Positions 1 to 10,591 of a DNA stretch of 64,000 nucleotides are shown here, in pieces. The stretch covers positions 744,001 to 808,000 of the forward strand of contig JAHRBS010000011.1 in NCBI GenBank assembly GCA_024305745.1, read 5' to 3'. A program made the position numbers and the translations under genes. A model generated the notes under the pieces. The model saw nothing but the letters and a program-made list of their open reading frames with translations. It made no database searches and was not told where the DNA came from. Within the stretch, counting starts at the first letter, position 1; every line of letters begins with the position of its first letter. The stretch is from Polyporus tsugae (taxonomy: Eukaryota; Basidiomycota; Agaricomycetes; Polyporales; Polyporaceae).

Positions 1-418
1 GGGGCGGCGTAAGGCATTCATCATGCTCCGGATGAGACAGCGAGATGGTAGAACTGGATTGTGCAGATGCAGGAGGTGGACGGGTCGCCATAACAGCAAT
101 GGTGTTATTGAGAAGCTTGATCTGCTCGCTGGGGATATGCGCTAGTCAATGGATCAAGGGAACGGGATTGGAAGGGAACTCACAAAAGGCGGTCACGTTC
201 ATCTGTGCGGCTTTTGAGTTCGTTCTCCAATACAGCGAGACGGACAGTATCTTGGCTGCTCTTCAGACGATACTGGTTAAGGTGGGCTCGGAGAACCTGA
301 TTCTCCTTGTACACTTGAATATATGTGGCATTCTGGTAACGAACGAGGGTGTCATGATCAGCGGTTTGAATATGCTGGGCCAGAAAAGCCAGAGACTTGC
401 ATGCGAAATGATCAGCAT
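1..418 (-). CDS. partial coiled-coil protein, 3' end outside the window
   Basis: Function not recognised. On the minus strand two exons read cleanly: about 418-184 and 128-1, joined by an intron with donor GTGAGT at 183 and a CCCCAG acceptor ending at 129. The phase is kept (TT|C = Phe). The peptide is rich in Gln, Asn, Leu, Arg and Glu with heptad-like spacing (motifs such as RLAVLENELKSRTDERD), so a coiled coil is likely. It is followed by a Pro/Ser-rich stretch that is still open at base 1, so the C-terminus is missing. A TTTGATCAG acceptor at 419-420 precedes the first exon. An upstream exon probably lies in 437-640, but the phases do not join cleanly there. The 125-codon plus-strand frame over the same bases is judged an antisense shadow. 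Confidence 0.5.
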
Positions 419-1213
419 CTGATCAAAAGTGGATACCTATATACATTGACTCACGAAGCTATTTGCAGGCTGACCTAGTGTCGGAGAGAGCGAAGCTGTG
501 GATGAAATTGCTGGAGAGTTGCGAGTTGCGGAAGTGCTATAGGAAAGAAATGAGGGCTGGCCCAATGCTGTTTGGTGGCGAAACGGGGTCCCAAGGATAT
601 CTGCATTGTCATTCTTAAACAGATTAGAGCACTGCTGCAAGTCAGCTGAATAACTACTGGGATGAACATACCAAGGAGAGGTTGACCTTGGACAACTCTA
701 GTTCTGACGCATCTATGAAGTCCGGATCCTCCGAGACAGGAGGTAAAGCAATTCCGGGATTGCCAGGGGTTGTGCTGTTTGTTGTGAAATCAAATGAAGG
801 CATTCGAGATGTGAGACAGGGTGCCAGGCAGAGAATGAAGTGACCGAGAGTGTAAAGCTATAGAGTACAGGGGAAATTGCAATATGTCCGTGGGCTCCAG
901 CTAATTAGCGATACAGAAGTCTAGTCCAGCGACTCAGAGTGGATTATAATGACAAGCTTAGAGTAAGAGGATATCTGCACATGGGTGTGGGTGCTGGTGG
1001 GTATATGCGTCGAAGAGAAGGGGGGAGATGATCCCGACAATCCGCCACAAGAGCAAACCCTAACCTTATAGGTCTTGGCAGGCTACTTGCCGTGCTGGAG
1101 CCGCAGCCGTCTTTCCTCGTCTCTACCATCTTGTTGGCTTTACCCTAGTCTCAACCATTCAGTGGGCTCTACGCTAGCTTTATTCTGATTCAGACCTCTC
1201 TGGGACTGGCATA
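419..1213. other. gene-free stretch between divergent genes
   Basis: A minus-strand open stretch at 437-640, rich in Ser, Thr and Pro, may be an upstream exon of the coiled-coil gene at the left edge. A donor-like GTGAGT follows its Phe codon. Nothing else is recognised. The rest would hold the divergent promoters of that gene and of the plus-strand gene starting at 1214. Confidence 0.35.
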
Positions 1214-2215
1214 ATGGCTTCGGAGGCAAGGTCATCTACTCTGGCAGATTCCAATGAAGATCTCGAGTCGGTGTCGCAGTACGTACCTTGCTCTATCTCG
1301 AGTTGCGGTGATCATTCTCAATCTCTCCTAGGTTTGTTGCTCGTAATGGATCCGATGTTCTACACTGGGCAAGCAATGTTGGTGCAGTTGCGGAGGCCGA
1401 ACGGAACAACAGCAACACTTCCTGTGTTGCAGTCGCTGAGAAGTCACTCCTACTGGCGCAAACTGCTGCGCAGGTCGCCTGGGGTCTCCGCAAACACCTG
1501 GACGCCTATGACGATCAGAACACAGACTTTGAGAAGATCCAGCTCGACCTTTTGCGCGCATTCCATGCGGTACTGGAGGCCATGCCATCAGAGACTTGTT
1601 CTGGGACGGGTATAACCTCCGAGTACATCTGCTATTAGCCTTGTGTTCAACCTCAATTTGTGCTGACCCATTCATCATGCCTGGGTGTGCAGGCTTCCTA
1701 CTGAGATAGAAGATCCAGTGGATGTCAGTGGCCCATACATACCCGACTCCCACCTCGACGTCTCTCCAGCACAGATCCTTGCGCCGCCTCCTGCTGTGCT
1801 CGGCGATATTGGCAAGTCTGAAGCTCGCTCTCACCATGTCTGCGAGGCTTTTTCTGGGGTTTCAGTGAACACCATCTACGATACACTTACTGAGTGCCTT
1901 GCTGATGCTCTTCTGGAACCTCTGGTTGCCCGAGTCACTGATAGGCTTCTGGTTGAGCTTCCGGAACGCTTGGTCGACCCACTTGGAGACCAACTCATCC
2001 GGGCACTTGGCAACCGCATCCAAGAGGCCGTTCACACTCAGCGTCCAGATCTCGCAGCGTCTGGCTCTGGAGTGACGAAGGCATCTAGCGGCCCCCTTGA
2101 TCCCGTTATGACTGTCCCGTCTGGGTTCAAGATGCGTACCATGCGAAGCCTCGACGGGACACATTACCTCCGCTCTTCCAATGAGCGCAAACGTCGCCGT
2201 ACTGGCCCAGCCTAA
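1214..2215 (+). CDS. hypothetical protein convergent with the Tnp2 transposase
   Basis: No family recognised. Three exons are visible: 1214-1278, 1332-1609 and roughly 1693-2215 (TAA at 2213). Intron 1 (GTACGT...CTCCTAG) keeps the frame and gives an Ala/Glu/Gln-rich helical segment. Intron 2 (GTATAA donor at 1610) is less certain. The obvious acceptor (TGTGCAG, 1688-1692) is one base out of phase, while a weaker one at 1708-1709 would fit. The third exon encodes an amphipathic helix (VTDRLLVELPERLVDPLGDQ) and ends in a basic tail (NERKRRRTGPA) that resembles a nuclear localisation signal. The gene converges on the Tnp2 transposase, whose 3' end lies about 430 bp away, so it may be the accessory gene of the same transposon. 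That link is inference. A unique host gene is the alternative. Confidence 0.5.
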
Positions 2216-2648
2216 GGTAAGCTTAGCTCGTCACATCTAGGTCATGTAAGAGAATGCTCACATAAACCATAGGTGTGCAGATGCCGGAATCAAGGAAAGA
2301 AGATGTTTTGTATTCTGTACAATACTCGCTTGTGAAATCAATGATGTCCCTCGCCATCTCGCCGGTCGTCTTGCATTCACATTAAGCACCCATGCATGTT
2401 GTACCCTCATCCAACTATCCTGTATTGTAAGGTGCTGCTCGCAACTTTCCAGAGCTCTAAACATTTTTCATTCTATTGCTATTATCCCATGCCTTCGTAG
2501 ATAATATTTTCCGAGCCCTTCCATCCATGATTCAATTTATTAGTATGACCGCGATGTCCGCCCTTCGTGCTGTGCTGGCAGTGGCCTTCAAATCCACTGT
2601 TTGTGCGAGCCGCTCACCACACCCTCCCACATTTGAATAAGTCTATCA
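2216..2648. other. 3'-3' intergenic stretch
   Basis: About 430 bp between the convergent hypothetical gene and the Tnp2 transposase. It is relatively AT-rich and would hold both 3' untranslated regions. No gene, repeat or inverted repeat is recognised. Confidence 0.4.
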
Positions 2649-5600
2649 TCAATTTCCGATATCATCATCTACATCGTCAAGTACCACGCCAGCCAGTCGC
2701 ATTACTCCCATTTCCATGCGCTCAGCCAAGAAATACTCATCTCCGACAATCAACTGCGGTGTCGTTGCAGTGCGAGGTTGATGGACATCAGGAACCATTG
2801 CCACAACAGACTTGATTCGCTTCACCGAAACAACCTTGAATGCAGCCCTTCCTCGGTACTTGGCCAGATATACAGCACCATATGACTCTTCCAACAGAGT
2901 AGCATCTGGTGCCGAGTAGACAGAAACGAGCGCGACAGCTTCATGTCCACCCTCTCCGATCTTCAGCCAGCAGAAATATTGAACCTCTCCGATAGTGTAC
3001 GCATCGCCATTACGGAACTAATGTTCCATTTATCAGCGGATTGTCCCACCCATGAATAGATTTGCACTACTAGACGGTACCTACCTTGACATTCCGCGAC
3101 ATGCGGAGTTTGTCAAGAGGCTTGAGGGTCTCCTTCCATGCAGACCGTGCAATCTGGCTATTCGGTAGGCGAAGTCGCGCCCATTTTTGAACCTTGCCAT
3201 AGAACCCGAAGTCTGGATCAAGACCACCAGCGTCCACGAGGTAGGCAGCAAACACGTCTGCCTCATCGGAAGGGAGCGAGTAGGCTGTTCGAGCACGAGC
3301 CCGCAGAAAGACATAGCCATCGCCAAGATCTTCAGCACCACGAGGAAGAGGGGGGTCCACAGGAACACCAAACATATTGGGGAGCATAACTCGGAGTGCA
3401 TTCACTTGACACCGGATAACAGCGCGCTCGGAGAGGTTCGCATAGGGATTGGAAGGTTGCCTTATTTCCCGGCCGAGATCGCCAATAGCCCTTTCCATTG
3501 GCCACTGGGTAACTGTGATAAGAGATCCAATGCGTGGAATCTCCTCTCTGATATGCCCGGTGATGTGGATGCATGGCCATACGAAGTGCACGCGCTCCGG
3601 TTTGCGTTGATAGTAGAGCTCCTCAAACTCAAGTGCTGCATCGTTCAAATAGGTATGGATCTGTTCGACGTCGCCACAGGGTACTGATTGTTCATGCGCC
3701 AAGGTAATCCCAGTAACCGTCTTGCAGTATTGTTGCCAGTATTTGTTGGGCAGAAGTCGACGCAGATATGCAGGTCCGAGCTTGTAAAAGTACGTCAAGA
3801 ACTCCCAAGCTTTGTACCCACTTGTGATGCGCTCAGCAATGTTACGGGGTGGACGGTCGAATGATCCCGGCAGGAATGGAGTTGTGAGACCAATGTCCTT
3901 TCCGTGAGCCTTCCACACCTCGTCCCTCCGATCCGGCGTGGTCCTCAGCACAGCAAAGTCCCACGTCTTCTTGTCAGCATCAGAACCGTCAATTGTCCCT
4001 CGCCAGAGATTGATATATAAATCAGGCAAGTTCAAGGCCGCAAAGTGCATCAGGTCCAGAGGGAAGAGGCGAGTGATGTCGAACTTTCGAGAGAGCCCGC
4101 TGAAGATGGACGGCTTCACGATACCATACTCCTTCCAGTTCGCCTCGTAGTCTTTGGTCGTTGCTGACGCGCACATGATAGCAAGGGCGTCCTCGTATTC
4201 TAGCAAGGTGGGCCGAGGCCGGGCATGCGAGGGGACGTCATCATGGTTGTAGCCTGGTACTTCGCGCCAATAGTCACCCCCGGGCTTGAGCAGTACAGGA
4301 TAGTATGTAGAAGACTTTGGCTTCCGTCGCCCAAGAAGCGGACACCAGAGACAGCAGGCACGTGCACCATGGTGCCCAACAAGACCATTCATGTACGCCA
4401 TCGCTGGAGTGTCGGCGGTAACCCACGCGAGAAAGGGGTGGTCGACATGAAGTTGGTTGTCTAAAGCATCCCAGAACGGTAGCCCTTCCTTCATGAGCGC
4501 AGACAAGTGGTACAAGCCAGGAAAAAGGAAGGACTCCAGGTTTTTCGGTTTCTCCGGCCCTCGAATGATGGCACCCGGAAGAACGTGTGTCTTCTTATAC
4601 CGCCGCTGAGGGTCAAGCGTGTGCAAGATCCAGACGTATATCCAACAGTCGGACTGCTTCTTCTCATAGAGCTGACAGCCATCAATCGAGAGCTGGAGAA
4701 CAGAGTCATGGGGACCTATGGTCTCTGCCTCGACCGCATCGAGGAACTGGTCTGAATGACACAAGTCTTCGTAGGCCTGTACGACGCCGTCATGTGCATC
4801 AAGCCCTCGGAGAACCTCTAGTGTCACCTCATGGAGCCAGCGGGATGCCCTAGAACCCGAAGGTGACCGCCGGAGGGCTGCAAGCTGCGGACCGAGTGCC
4901 AAGGTATCATATCGTTGATGCAGAATCTCCTTCTGCGGCCAGAGGGGGTCGTATCGTGGTTCCTTACAGAAGGGACACTCAGTGAGATCGGCGAAAGGTC
5001 CGGTGAACGCGATACATGACTTGATGCATTAATCATGGCGGATGGGAACAACCCCGCTGAGTTCCTGAACCTTTTGGCGCACCTCGTAGAGCAAGAGGAG
5101 GCGGTTCTCGGGATGCCTGCGAAGGTACGCCTCACGAACTTTAATGTACGTGGCATCGGATGCGTTCAGAGTTGCAAGGAACAGTTCGATTGAGAGGAGG
5201 ACGTCCAGGCTTTCGATGTCCAAAGGGTACTGGGGAGGGTTGCGAAGGCGGTCAAGGGCCTCCTCGGAAAGGCCGGAGTTGGTGAGTGTGGCGTTCTCGA
5301 GCAGGCGCACAAATTCCCTCGAGATCTTCAAATCTGCGAGCTTCAGATGCACAGTAATATCGATGATCGTGTCGGATGTAAAGGGGGTATATTCAGTATC
5401 CGAAGACTGAGGGGTGTTCTCAGGCCCGCGCGCGGCCTCCTCGTGAACCTCTTGATCATAGGTACTACCAGGATCCGGAGCATCCTCATCCTCACCTCCC
5501 TCGTCCTCATCATCGTCCTTGACCTCCTCCACGGCGGTGCGGAAGCGTCTCCGCGAGGTGGGGTCCCCTGGGCCAAGCTCCTCGTGACGGGGGCCATCCA

Positions 5601-6183
5601 AGTCTACGGCCATCTGTGTTCTGGGCTCTTGTTTCAGTCATGCAGAACAACTTGATATGGTACGCAAACGTACGTTGTCCGAGTCATCCAGAGCCTGTTC
5701 TATTCCCTCCATCAATGGGTCACCATCGCGTGCTTCTCCCTGGCCCGTGCGATTCGCGAACCGCGAAGGTTCCATGTGTGTCTCCTCCGAAGCATCGTCC
5801 CCAGTACGTCTGCTTCCAGTATCACCCGATTCCAGAGTCCGGGAGAGACCAGCCCCAGTAGAACAAGAACCCGTGGCCCCAGTGAGTCCGGCAATAGCTC
5901 CAGCAACTTCCCCAGTAGCCCCAGCACAGTCGAGAACAGTTGCTGCACGGGTCTCCGCATCCTGTTCGCCTCGGTTGGGCCGGTTCATGGAACCAGGAAG
6001 GGCCTTGAAAATAGGTGGGTCGACGTCTTCTCGGCCAGGTAGGCCCTTGTGTGTGCGCCAGGTTGATGTCGGGATCTCTCTTCCACCCGCGCAGTGCAAT
6101 GTACAAGTGCAAAGCCGTTTGGGGCCAGTGCCGCGCTTGCCACGTTGGCGGCTGAGCATATCCATTGCCGATGTCGACGCCAT
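2649..6183 (-). pseudogene. Tnp2-type (CACTA/EnSpm-like) transposase, one in-frame stop
   Basis: Cut-and-paste DNA transposase of the Tnp2 family. Three exons join in phase: 6183-5674, 5613-3085 and 3017-2649, with introns of 60 nt (GTACGT...ACACAG) and 67 nt (GTAGGT...ATTAG), about 1,135 codons in all. Exon 1 carries a Cys/His cluster (CTCTLHC...STWRTHK), probably DNA-binding, then acidic linkers. Exon 2 has the conserved leader (SGVVPIRHD...CIAFTGPF...CPFC), then the RNase-H-like core with SIDG, VTADTPA, the HHGARACCLWC zinc-like cluster and MERAIGDLGREI. These supply the likely D, D and E residues. Exon 3 has the conserved beta-rich tail. The only lesion seen is TAA at 5031-5029, directly after IRHD. 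The frame is otherwise open from 5613 to 3085, so inactivation looks recent unless the stop is read through. Terminal inverted repeats of the parent element were not found. Confidence 0.85.
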
Positions 6184-6538
6184 GGTGCGGAGAGGGTGCT
6201 CAGGAGAGAAAGAGAGTGCTCAGTTGAGGGGACACAGAGCGAAGAGACTGTGGAAGTGCCGCAAGAAGACGTAGACGCGCGCAGACGAGGCAAGATAGTA
6301 ACGCAGTGCATAGTTTCATAACGTACATAGTACAGCGAGCTCTATCCAAGGGATGCATGACGCAAGTCCAAGCGATGGTCATCATCGAGAAGCAGACAAA
6401 AATCCCTCCGGCGCTTCTTGTCACGAAGCTGCACGCTGTCGGATGATCCTCACGTTCTCACACGCTCCTGCCGGCCCCGGAATGGTGGGGCGCTTGTCGA
6501 TTTTGACTGGGGGTCAATCATCAACTTGACTGTTTATT
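6184..6538. other. stretch between Tnp2 and the Harbinger element
   Basis: No gene is recognised. It contains the presumed Tnp2 promoter. It ends with GGGGGTCAA (6509-6517), whose inverse TTGACCCCC occurs at 10601-10609 on the far side of the Harbinger element. ATT at 6536-6538 is the left copy of the proposed target-site duplication. Confidence 0.4.
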
Positions 6539-6575
6539 AGGGGTAGTCAAAGATGGCGATTCAGAGGTCGCTTCG
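6539..6575 (+). repeat. left terminal inverted repeat of the Harbinger element
   Basis: 37 bp, identical to the reverse complement of 10552-10588. It starts AGGGGTAGTC and ends GGTCGCTTCG. The copies diverge immediately inside this length. Confidence 0.92.
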
Positions 6576-6831
6576 GGAGGCGATTCTGAGTCGCTTCGCC
6601 AACACCGAATCGTCACGGAATCGTATGGGTACTTTGACCACCCCATATCCAACGCTCGATTCTGCAGTCGATTCGGCAGGTCGATTCGGCGATCGAATGC
6701 ACAGCACTTATCATATCGATTTGTTTCCCGGAACCTGCCGGGCCATCTAGACGCCCTGTTTGGTCTGGCCGTCTCGTCGTTGCTCACTACTGCTTGTGTC
6801 CGAGTCGCTCACTAGCCTCCTTCGCCACGCT

Positions 6832-8600
6832 ATGCCCCGCTATAGTGCTCGAGCTCGGAAAGCTCGGAAACTCCTTACACAATACATTCGACATGTCAAG
6901 ATGCGTCGATTGCGGTTCCGGCAGGCAGCCCGTCGACAGCGCACTCAGTCCGCTCTCACGTCTCCTACCTCTCCTTCGCTCTCCTCGCTCTCTGATCTCA
7001 CGGATGCCTCTGAGTCGACGACCAGCAGCTCCTCCCACTCCGAGTCCCTAGCAGGTGACTCTTCCGACTCCGATCTCTTCGATATGCTTAGCGACTTCTC
7101 GCTGGACGCCATGGATGGGATGGATGAGTGGGACTTGGACTCGTTGGATGGACTTTCGGGAGACGATGCAGATGACGAGGCTGAGTGGGATGATGAGGAC
7201 GAGGACGAGGATGAGGAAGGAGAGGATGGTCTGAGAATGCAAGAGGTGCGTGGGCCCGCTGCCCCTCCTCCATCCCGCCTGGGTCGCTCTGTACGGCGCG
7301 CCATTGGGGATATGTACTCGAGGCGGTACGAGGCAGCCCGCAACACACTTCCTCGAGGGCCCGCATTTCTGCCCCACGTGCTACATGTGTACAAGCAAGA
7401 CCGCCCCGACAAGTTCCGTGAAGAGCTGCGCGTCAGCCCCTCCACCTTCGATCGACTCGTCTCGCGGCTTGAGGACGACCCAGTATTCGCCAACAACTCC
7501 CAAAACCCTCAAATGCCCGTTGAAACTCAAGTGGCGACCGCGCTTTTCCACTTCGGACGATACGGCAATAGCGCAGGCTTGCAGCAAGTGGCGAACTGGG
7601 CAGGTTGCGCGAAGGGCACGGTGGATCTGGTTATACGCCGGGTGATGACCGCTGTCTTACGCGCACCCTTCCTCGACGAGTATATCCGTCTTCCTACGGA
7701 GGAGGAGAAGGAGAAGGCGAAGGAGTGGGTTGAGTCGCACTCGTGCAAGGCATGGCGAGATGGGTGGTGCATGGTCGATGGGACCCTGGTCCCGCTAGAT
7801 GAGCGGCCTTTCTGGTACGGCGAGAGCTACTTCGATCGGAAATGTAACTATTCACTGAATGTGCAAGTACGTTCTCCATTACAACTAAGTGTTGGTCCGC
7901 ATACTAAGAGTTAGATTGTGTCGCTCCCGAACTTGCGCATCATCGATGTCGGCTATGGGTACACTGGTAGCACGCACGACTCCACGGCATGGCGGCAGAC
8001 GAAGATTGCTCAAAACCATGCTGAAATCCTGCAAAACGGAGAGTTCATATTTGCTGACTCCGCATATCCGGTAAGCATCCCATCTCAACGCCGCCCGCCT
8101 CATGACTAAAGCTCACTTCCTAAAAGCTTGAGGTATTCCTGGTGGAGCCATACAAAATGCCCGAGCGTGAAGAGCCCGATAACGAGGTTTTCAACAACCA
8201 TGTTTCCATCATCCGCATACGCTCCGAACATGCTATCGGGTTTCTCAAGGGGCGGTTCCAGTCGTTGAAGGGCTTGCGTGTACGGATCAAAGACGCGCGG
8301 TCTCACAAGTTCGCAACCTACTGGATACTGGTATGTATAGCTCTCCACTCTTTCGCGATGGCTTGCGAGGAGGAGGAGAGGGCGGAGCGTGGAGAGGACA
8401 GTGACGAGGTCGATAACGACCCTTTCATCCAGGAAGGGTTGACATCGTCATCTGAGTCTGACAGCAACCAGCCCCCGGTATTAGTCAACCGGACCGGAAC
8501 ACGGGTGCAGGCTGCACGGGCTCATCGGGAAGCATTGAAGGAGGCATTGTTTAGGTACAAGGAGAGGCGCGCTGAGCGCCGTCGTAGGAGGGAAACATAG
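6832..8600 (+). CDS. PIF/Harbinger DDE transposase
   Basis: Catalyses excision and integration of the element, in the nucleus. Three exons, 6832-7866, 7915-8070 and 8127-8600, have phase-0 introns (GTACGT...GTTAG and GTAAGC...AAAAG), giving 554 aa. The first ATG in frame is at 6832. The N-terminal half is basic, then Ser-rich, then strongly acidic (runs of D and E). The DDE_Tnp_4-type nuclease fold follows, with the catalytic residues in CMVDGTLVPL (exon 1), GSTHDSTAW (exon 2) and RSEHAIGFLKGRF (exon 3). The C-terminus is charged (RRAERRRRRET). No stop or frameshift is seen and all three acidic residues are present, so an active enzyme is plausible. It lies inside perfect inverted repeats and converges on the accessory gene. 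Confidence 0.9.
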
Positions 8601-8646
8601 CTTGGTATTTGGTAACAAATCATGATGATATCCTACACATGTGAAG

Positions 8647-10199
8647 TTACATACTTTTCGGGGTGCTATCTCCCATATTGAGTCCCCCATAATCGTACAG
8701 ATCCTCGGAGAAAGTCATCGCTGGAGTCTGAGAGCCCGAGGCAAAGCCGCTCGAGGAAGGAAGGGGAAGATTAGAAGAGTCGTTGTGGTGGACCATGAAG
8801 GGAGTGTCGTAACGTGGCTGTTGACGCTCCTTGCGTAACTCGAACTTCAAGCGGATTAGCTCCATCTTGTTCTTCTCACGTTCCATCTTCGCCTCGACTT
8901 TCTTCATGTTGTACCGCAACTTCTCTGCTGCAACCTTCAGCTCCATCTGGCGAGTCTTCTCTTCACTCTTCGTAAGCTCTTCAAAGGCGAGGGCACCTTT
9001 GAATTTCTTGGACTTCGCCTGCGTGGCTGCCTTCGAAGCTGGGGTGGAGGTTCCTGAGCGAGCAGGAGTTTTGGGTTTGCCGGCGGTCGATTTTGCCTTG
9101 CGCTTGTGGCCGGCGGTGGCCTGGACCTGGCTGTCTGACTCATCAGCGTCCGAGCTGCTGTTCTCACTGCCTCCCTCCTCCTCGCCCTCACTATCACCGG
9201 CACCCTCACCGTCTCCACCCTCGGCACCACTCTCCACCATGTCCCCCTCCGCCTTTTCCGCTCCGTCTCCAGCATCACTAGCCTCCTCGTCGCCTCCATT
9301 CCCATCGCCCCTTTCCTCATCACCAAAGATGACGCCATCCTGTACCGGAGTGTCGGAGTTGCCAAGGCCAGTGGGAACATGGTTCGGGCGCTCGGCGATG
9401 AGGTCGAGGAGCTGGAAGTAGTACGGACACTTCGACTTCAATTCCTCTTACCAGCCAATCAGGGTTAGTCTTGACCTATCGGAGACACAACAAATGTTGA
9501 ATGCATACCCCACTTGTTTCGGAAACCCTCAGGCAACTCGTCCGTGATGTCCTCCTCGCGCCTGATGCCCTCGCCGGTTTGTCCTAACATTTTGCGGCCC
9601 TTATTCACAGTGGCAACCATTCTGGAGTTATATCGCCAATTCAGCCCCATCCATCTCAGTCAACGGCTACGCGATTACAAATGAGACACGTACCGGGTAA
9701 GACGATTTTTGATCTTCGTTGTCCATGGCCCACGCTCCTTTTTCCCACCCTGCAGGGCGATGGCAAAGGCTGCGCGGTGCTCAGCGTGGTCGGTGAATAG
9801 TACTTTGCAGATCTCCCAGTAGTGGTCGGTCTTGGGCTTCCCACCACCAGCCTTTGTCGACGGATTGGGTCCGACTTTCGGAAACAAGGCGTCTTCGATG
9901 ATCTTGTCGTCGGTTATGGCCGTCAGCATGCTCAGGCTGAGCTTGTAGTTGTCTTTGTCCCAGCTAGTATGTTACTGTAAGTCAGCGTCTGTGAAATTTT
10001 CGGGAAGGATCTCACTGACGTACTCGACAGCATCCGACTCCGCCTCCTTGGCCGTATCACCCTTCTCGGTGCCCTTGTGGTTCTTTTTTGCAGTGGTAGT
10101 GGTCTTCTTTTTGGCACTGTTCGTGCCAGCCTTCTCTGACGTGCGGCGGCTGCGTGGAGTCTTTGGCTGTGGAGTGGTAGTGTTCGGCTTTGGAGCCAT
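8647..10199 (-). CDS. Harbinger accessory Myb/SANT-like DNA-binding protein
   Basis: In PIF/Harbinger elements a second protein with a Myb/SANT-like fold binds element ends and helps the transposase enter the nucleus (family knowledge). Four exons fit in phase: 10199-10024, 9963-9694, 9654-9509 and 9446-8647, about 463 aa. The N-terminus is Lys/Thr/Pro-rich. Exons 2-3 hold the tryptophan-containing trihelix-like region (WDKDNYK, HYWEICKVLFTD, WMGLNWRYNSRMV, LPEGFRNKW). Exon 4 begins PYYFQLLDLIAERPNHVP, then a long acidic Ser/Glu stretch, a basic AT-hook-like patch, a predicted coiled coil (MELKVAAEKLRYNMKKVEAK) and a final Met-ended tail. No lesion is seen. It is the partner of the transposase at 6832-8600. 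Confidence 0.85.
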
Positions 10200-10551
10200 C
10201 GGAACAGAGGGGTATGAGGGTAGAGACTCGAGAGGTAGTCACAAAGCTAGCATGTACTGAGCTCAAGCCTAATGAACTCGTCCTGCGGGCAGTGGTGCCC
10301 AGCTTTACGACGAGTGTCCAAGTTCCGGCCGTGTAGTACGACGGGGATCGCGATGTATGTAAAGAAATAAATTGATTTGTGGCATATAACATATTTTAAG
10401 TACAGCTATCAGAGGATGAGGTGAGCGAAGCGAGTGCAGCAGAAGCGGCTTCGGGGGTGCGGTGCTCCTCTGGAGTAGCACCGGCGATTCAGCTCGATTC
10501 ACTCTGAATCGTCGCTTCGCCTGTCCCGAAGCGAGTCCCGAAGCGATTCCT

Positions 10552-10588
10552 CGAAGCGACCTCTGAATCGCCATCTTTGACTACCCCT
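10552..10588 (-). repeat. right terminal inverted repeat of the Harbinger element
   Basis: 37 bp, the exact inverse of 6539-6575. It is followed by ATT at 10589-10591, matching ATT at 6536-6538 on the left. Confidence 0.92.
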
Positions 10589-10591
10589 ATT

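Larger units (their letters stand above)
6539..10588. mobile_element. complete PIF/Harbinger DNA transposon (4,050 bp)
   Basis: The element is bounded by perfect 37-bp terminal inverted repeats beginning AGGGGTAGTC (6539-6575 and 10552-10588) and flanked by the 3-bp direct repeat ATT (6536-6538 and 10589-10591). A 3-bp duplication is the size expected for PIF/Harbinger, although the usual sequence is TWA. It holds the two genes diagnostic of the superfamily, a DDE transposase (+) and a Myb/SANT-like protein (-). They converge with only 46 bp between stop codons. Subterminal regions are packed with short CGATTC/GAATCG and GCTTCG/CGAAGC motifs in both orientations, plausible binding sites for the accessory protein. 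Neither gene shows a stop or frameshift, so the copy may be autonomous. Confidence 0.9.

Noticed and set aside
45..422. Plus-strand 125-codon open frame at the left edge
   Set aside because: The minus strand over the same bases has two exons with matching phases and coiled-coil composition. The plus frame has no motif.
8831..9421. 196-codon plus-strand frame opposite the Harbinger accessory gene
   Set aside because: It mirrors the Ser/Glu-rich exon of the minus-strand gene, whose spliced frame and coiled coil are convincing.
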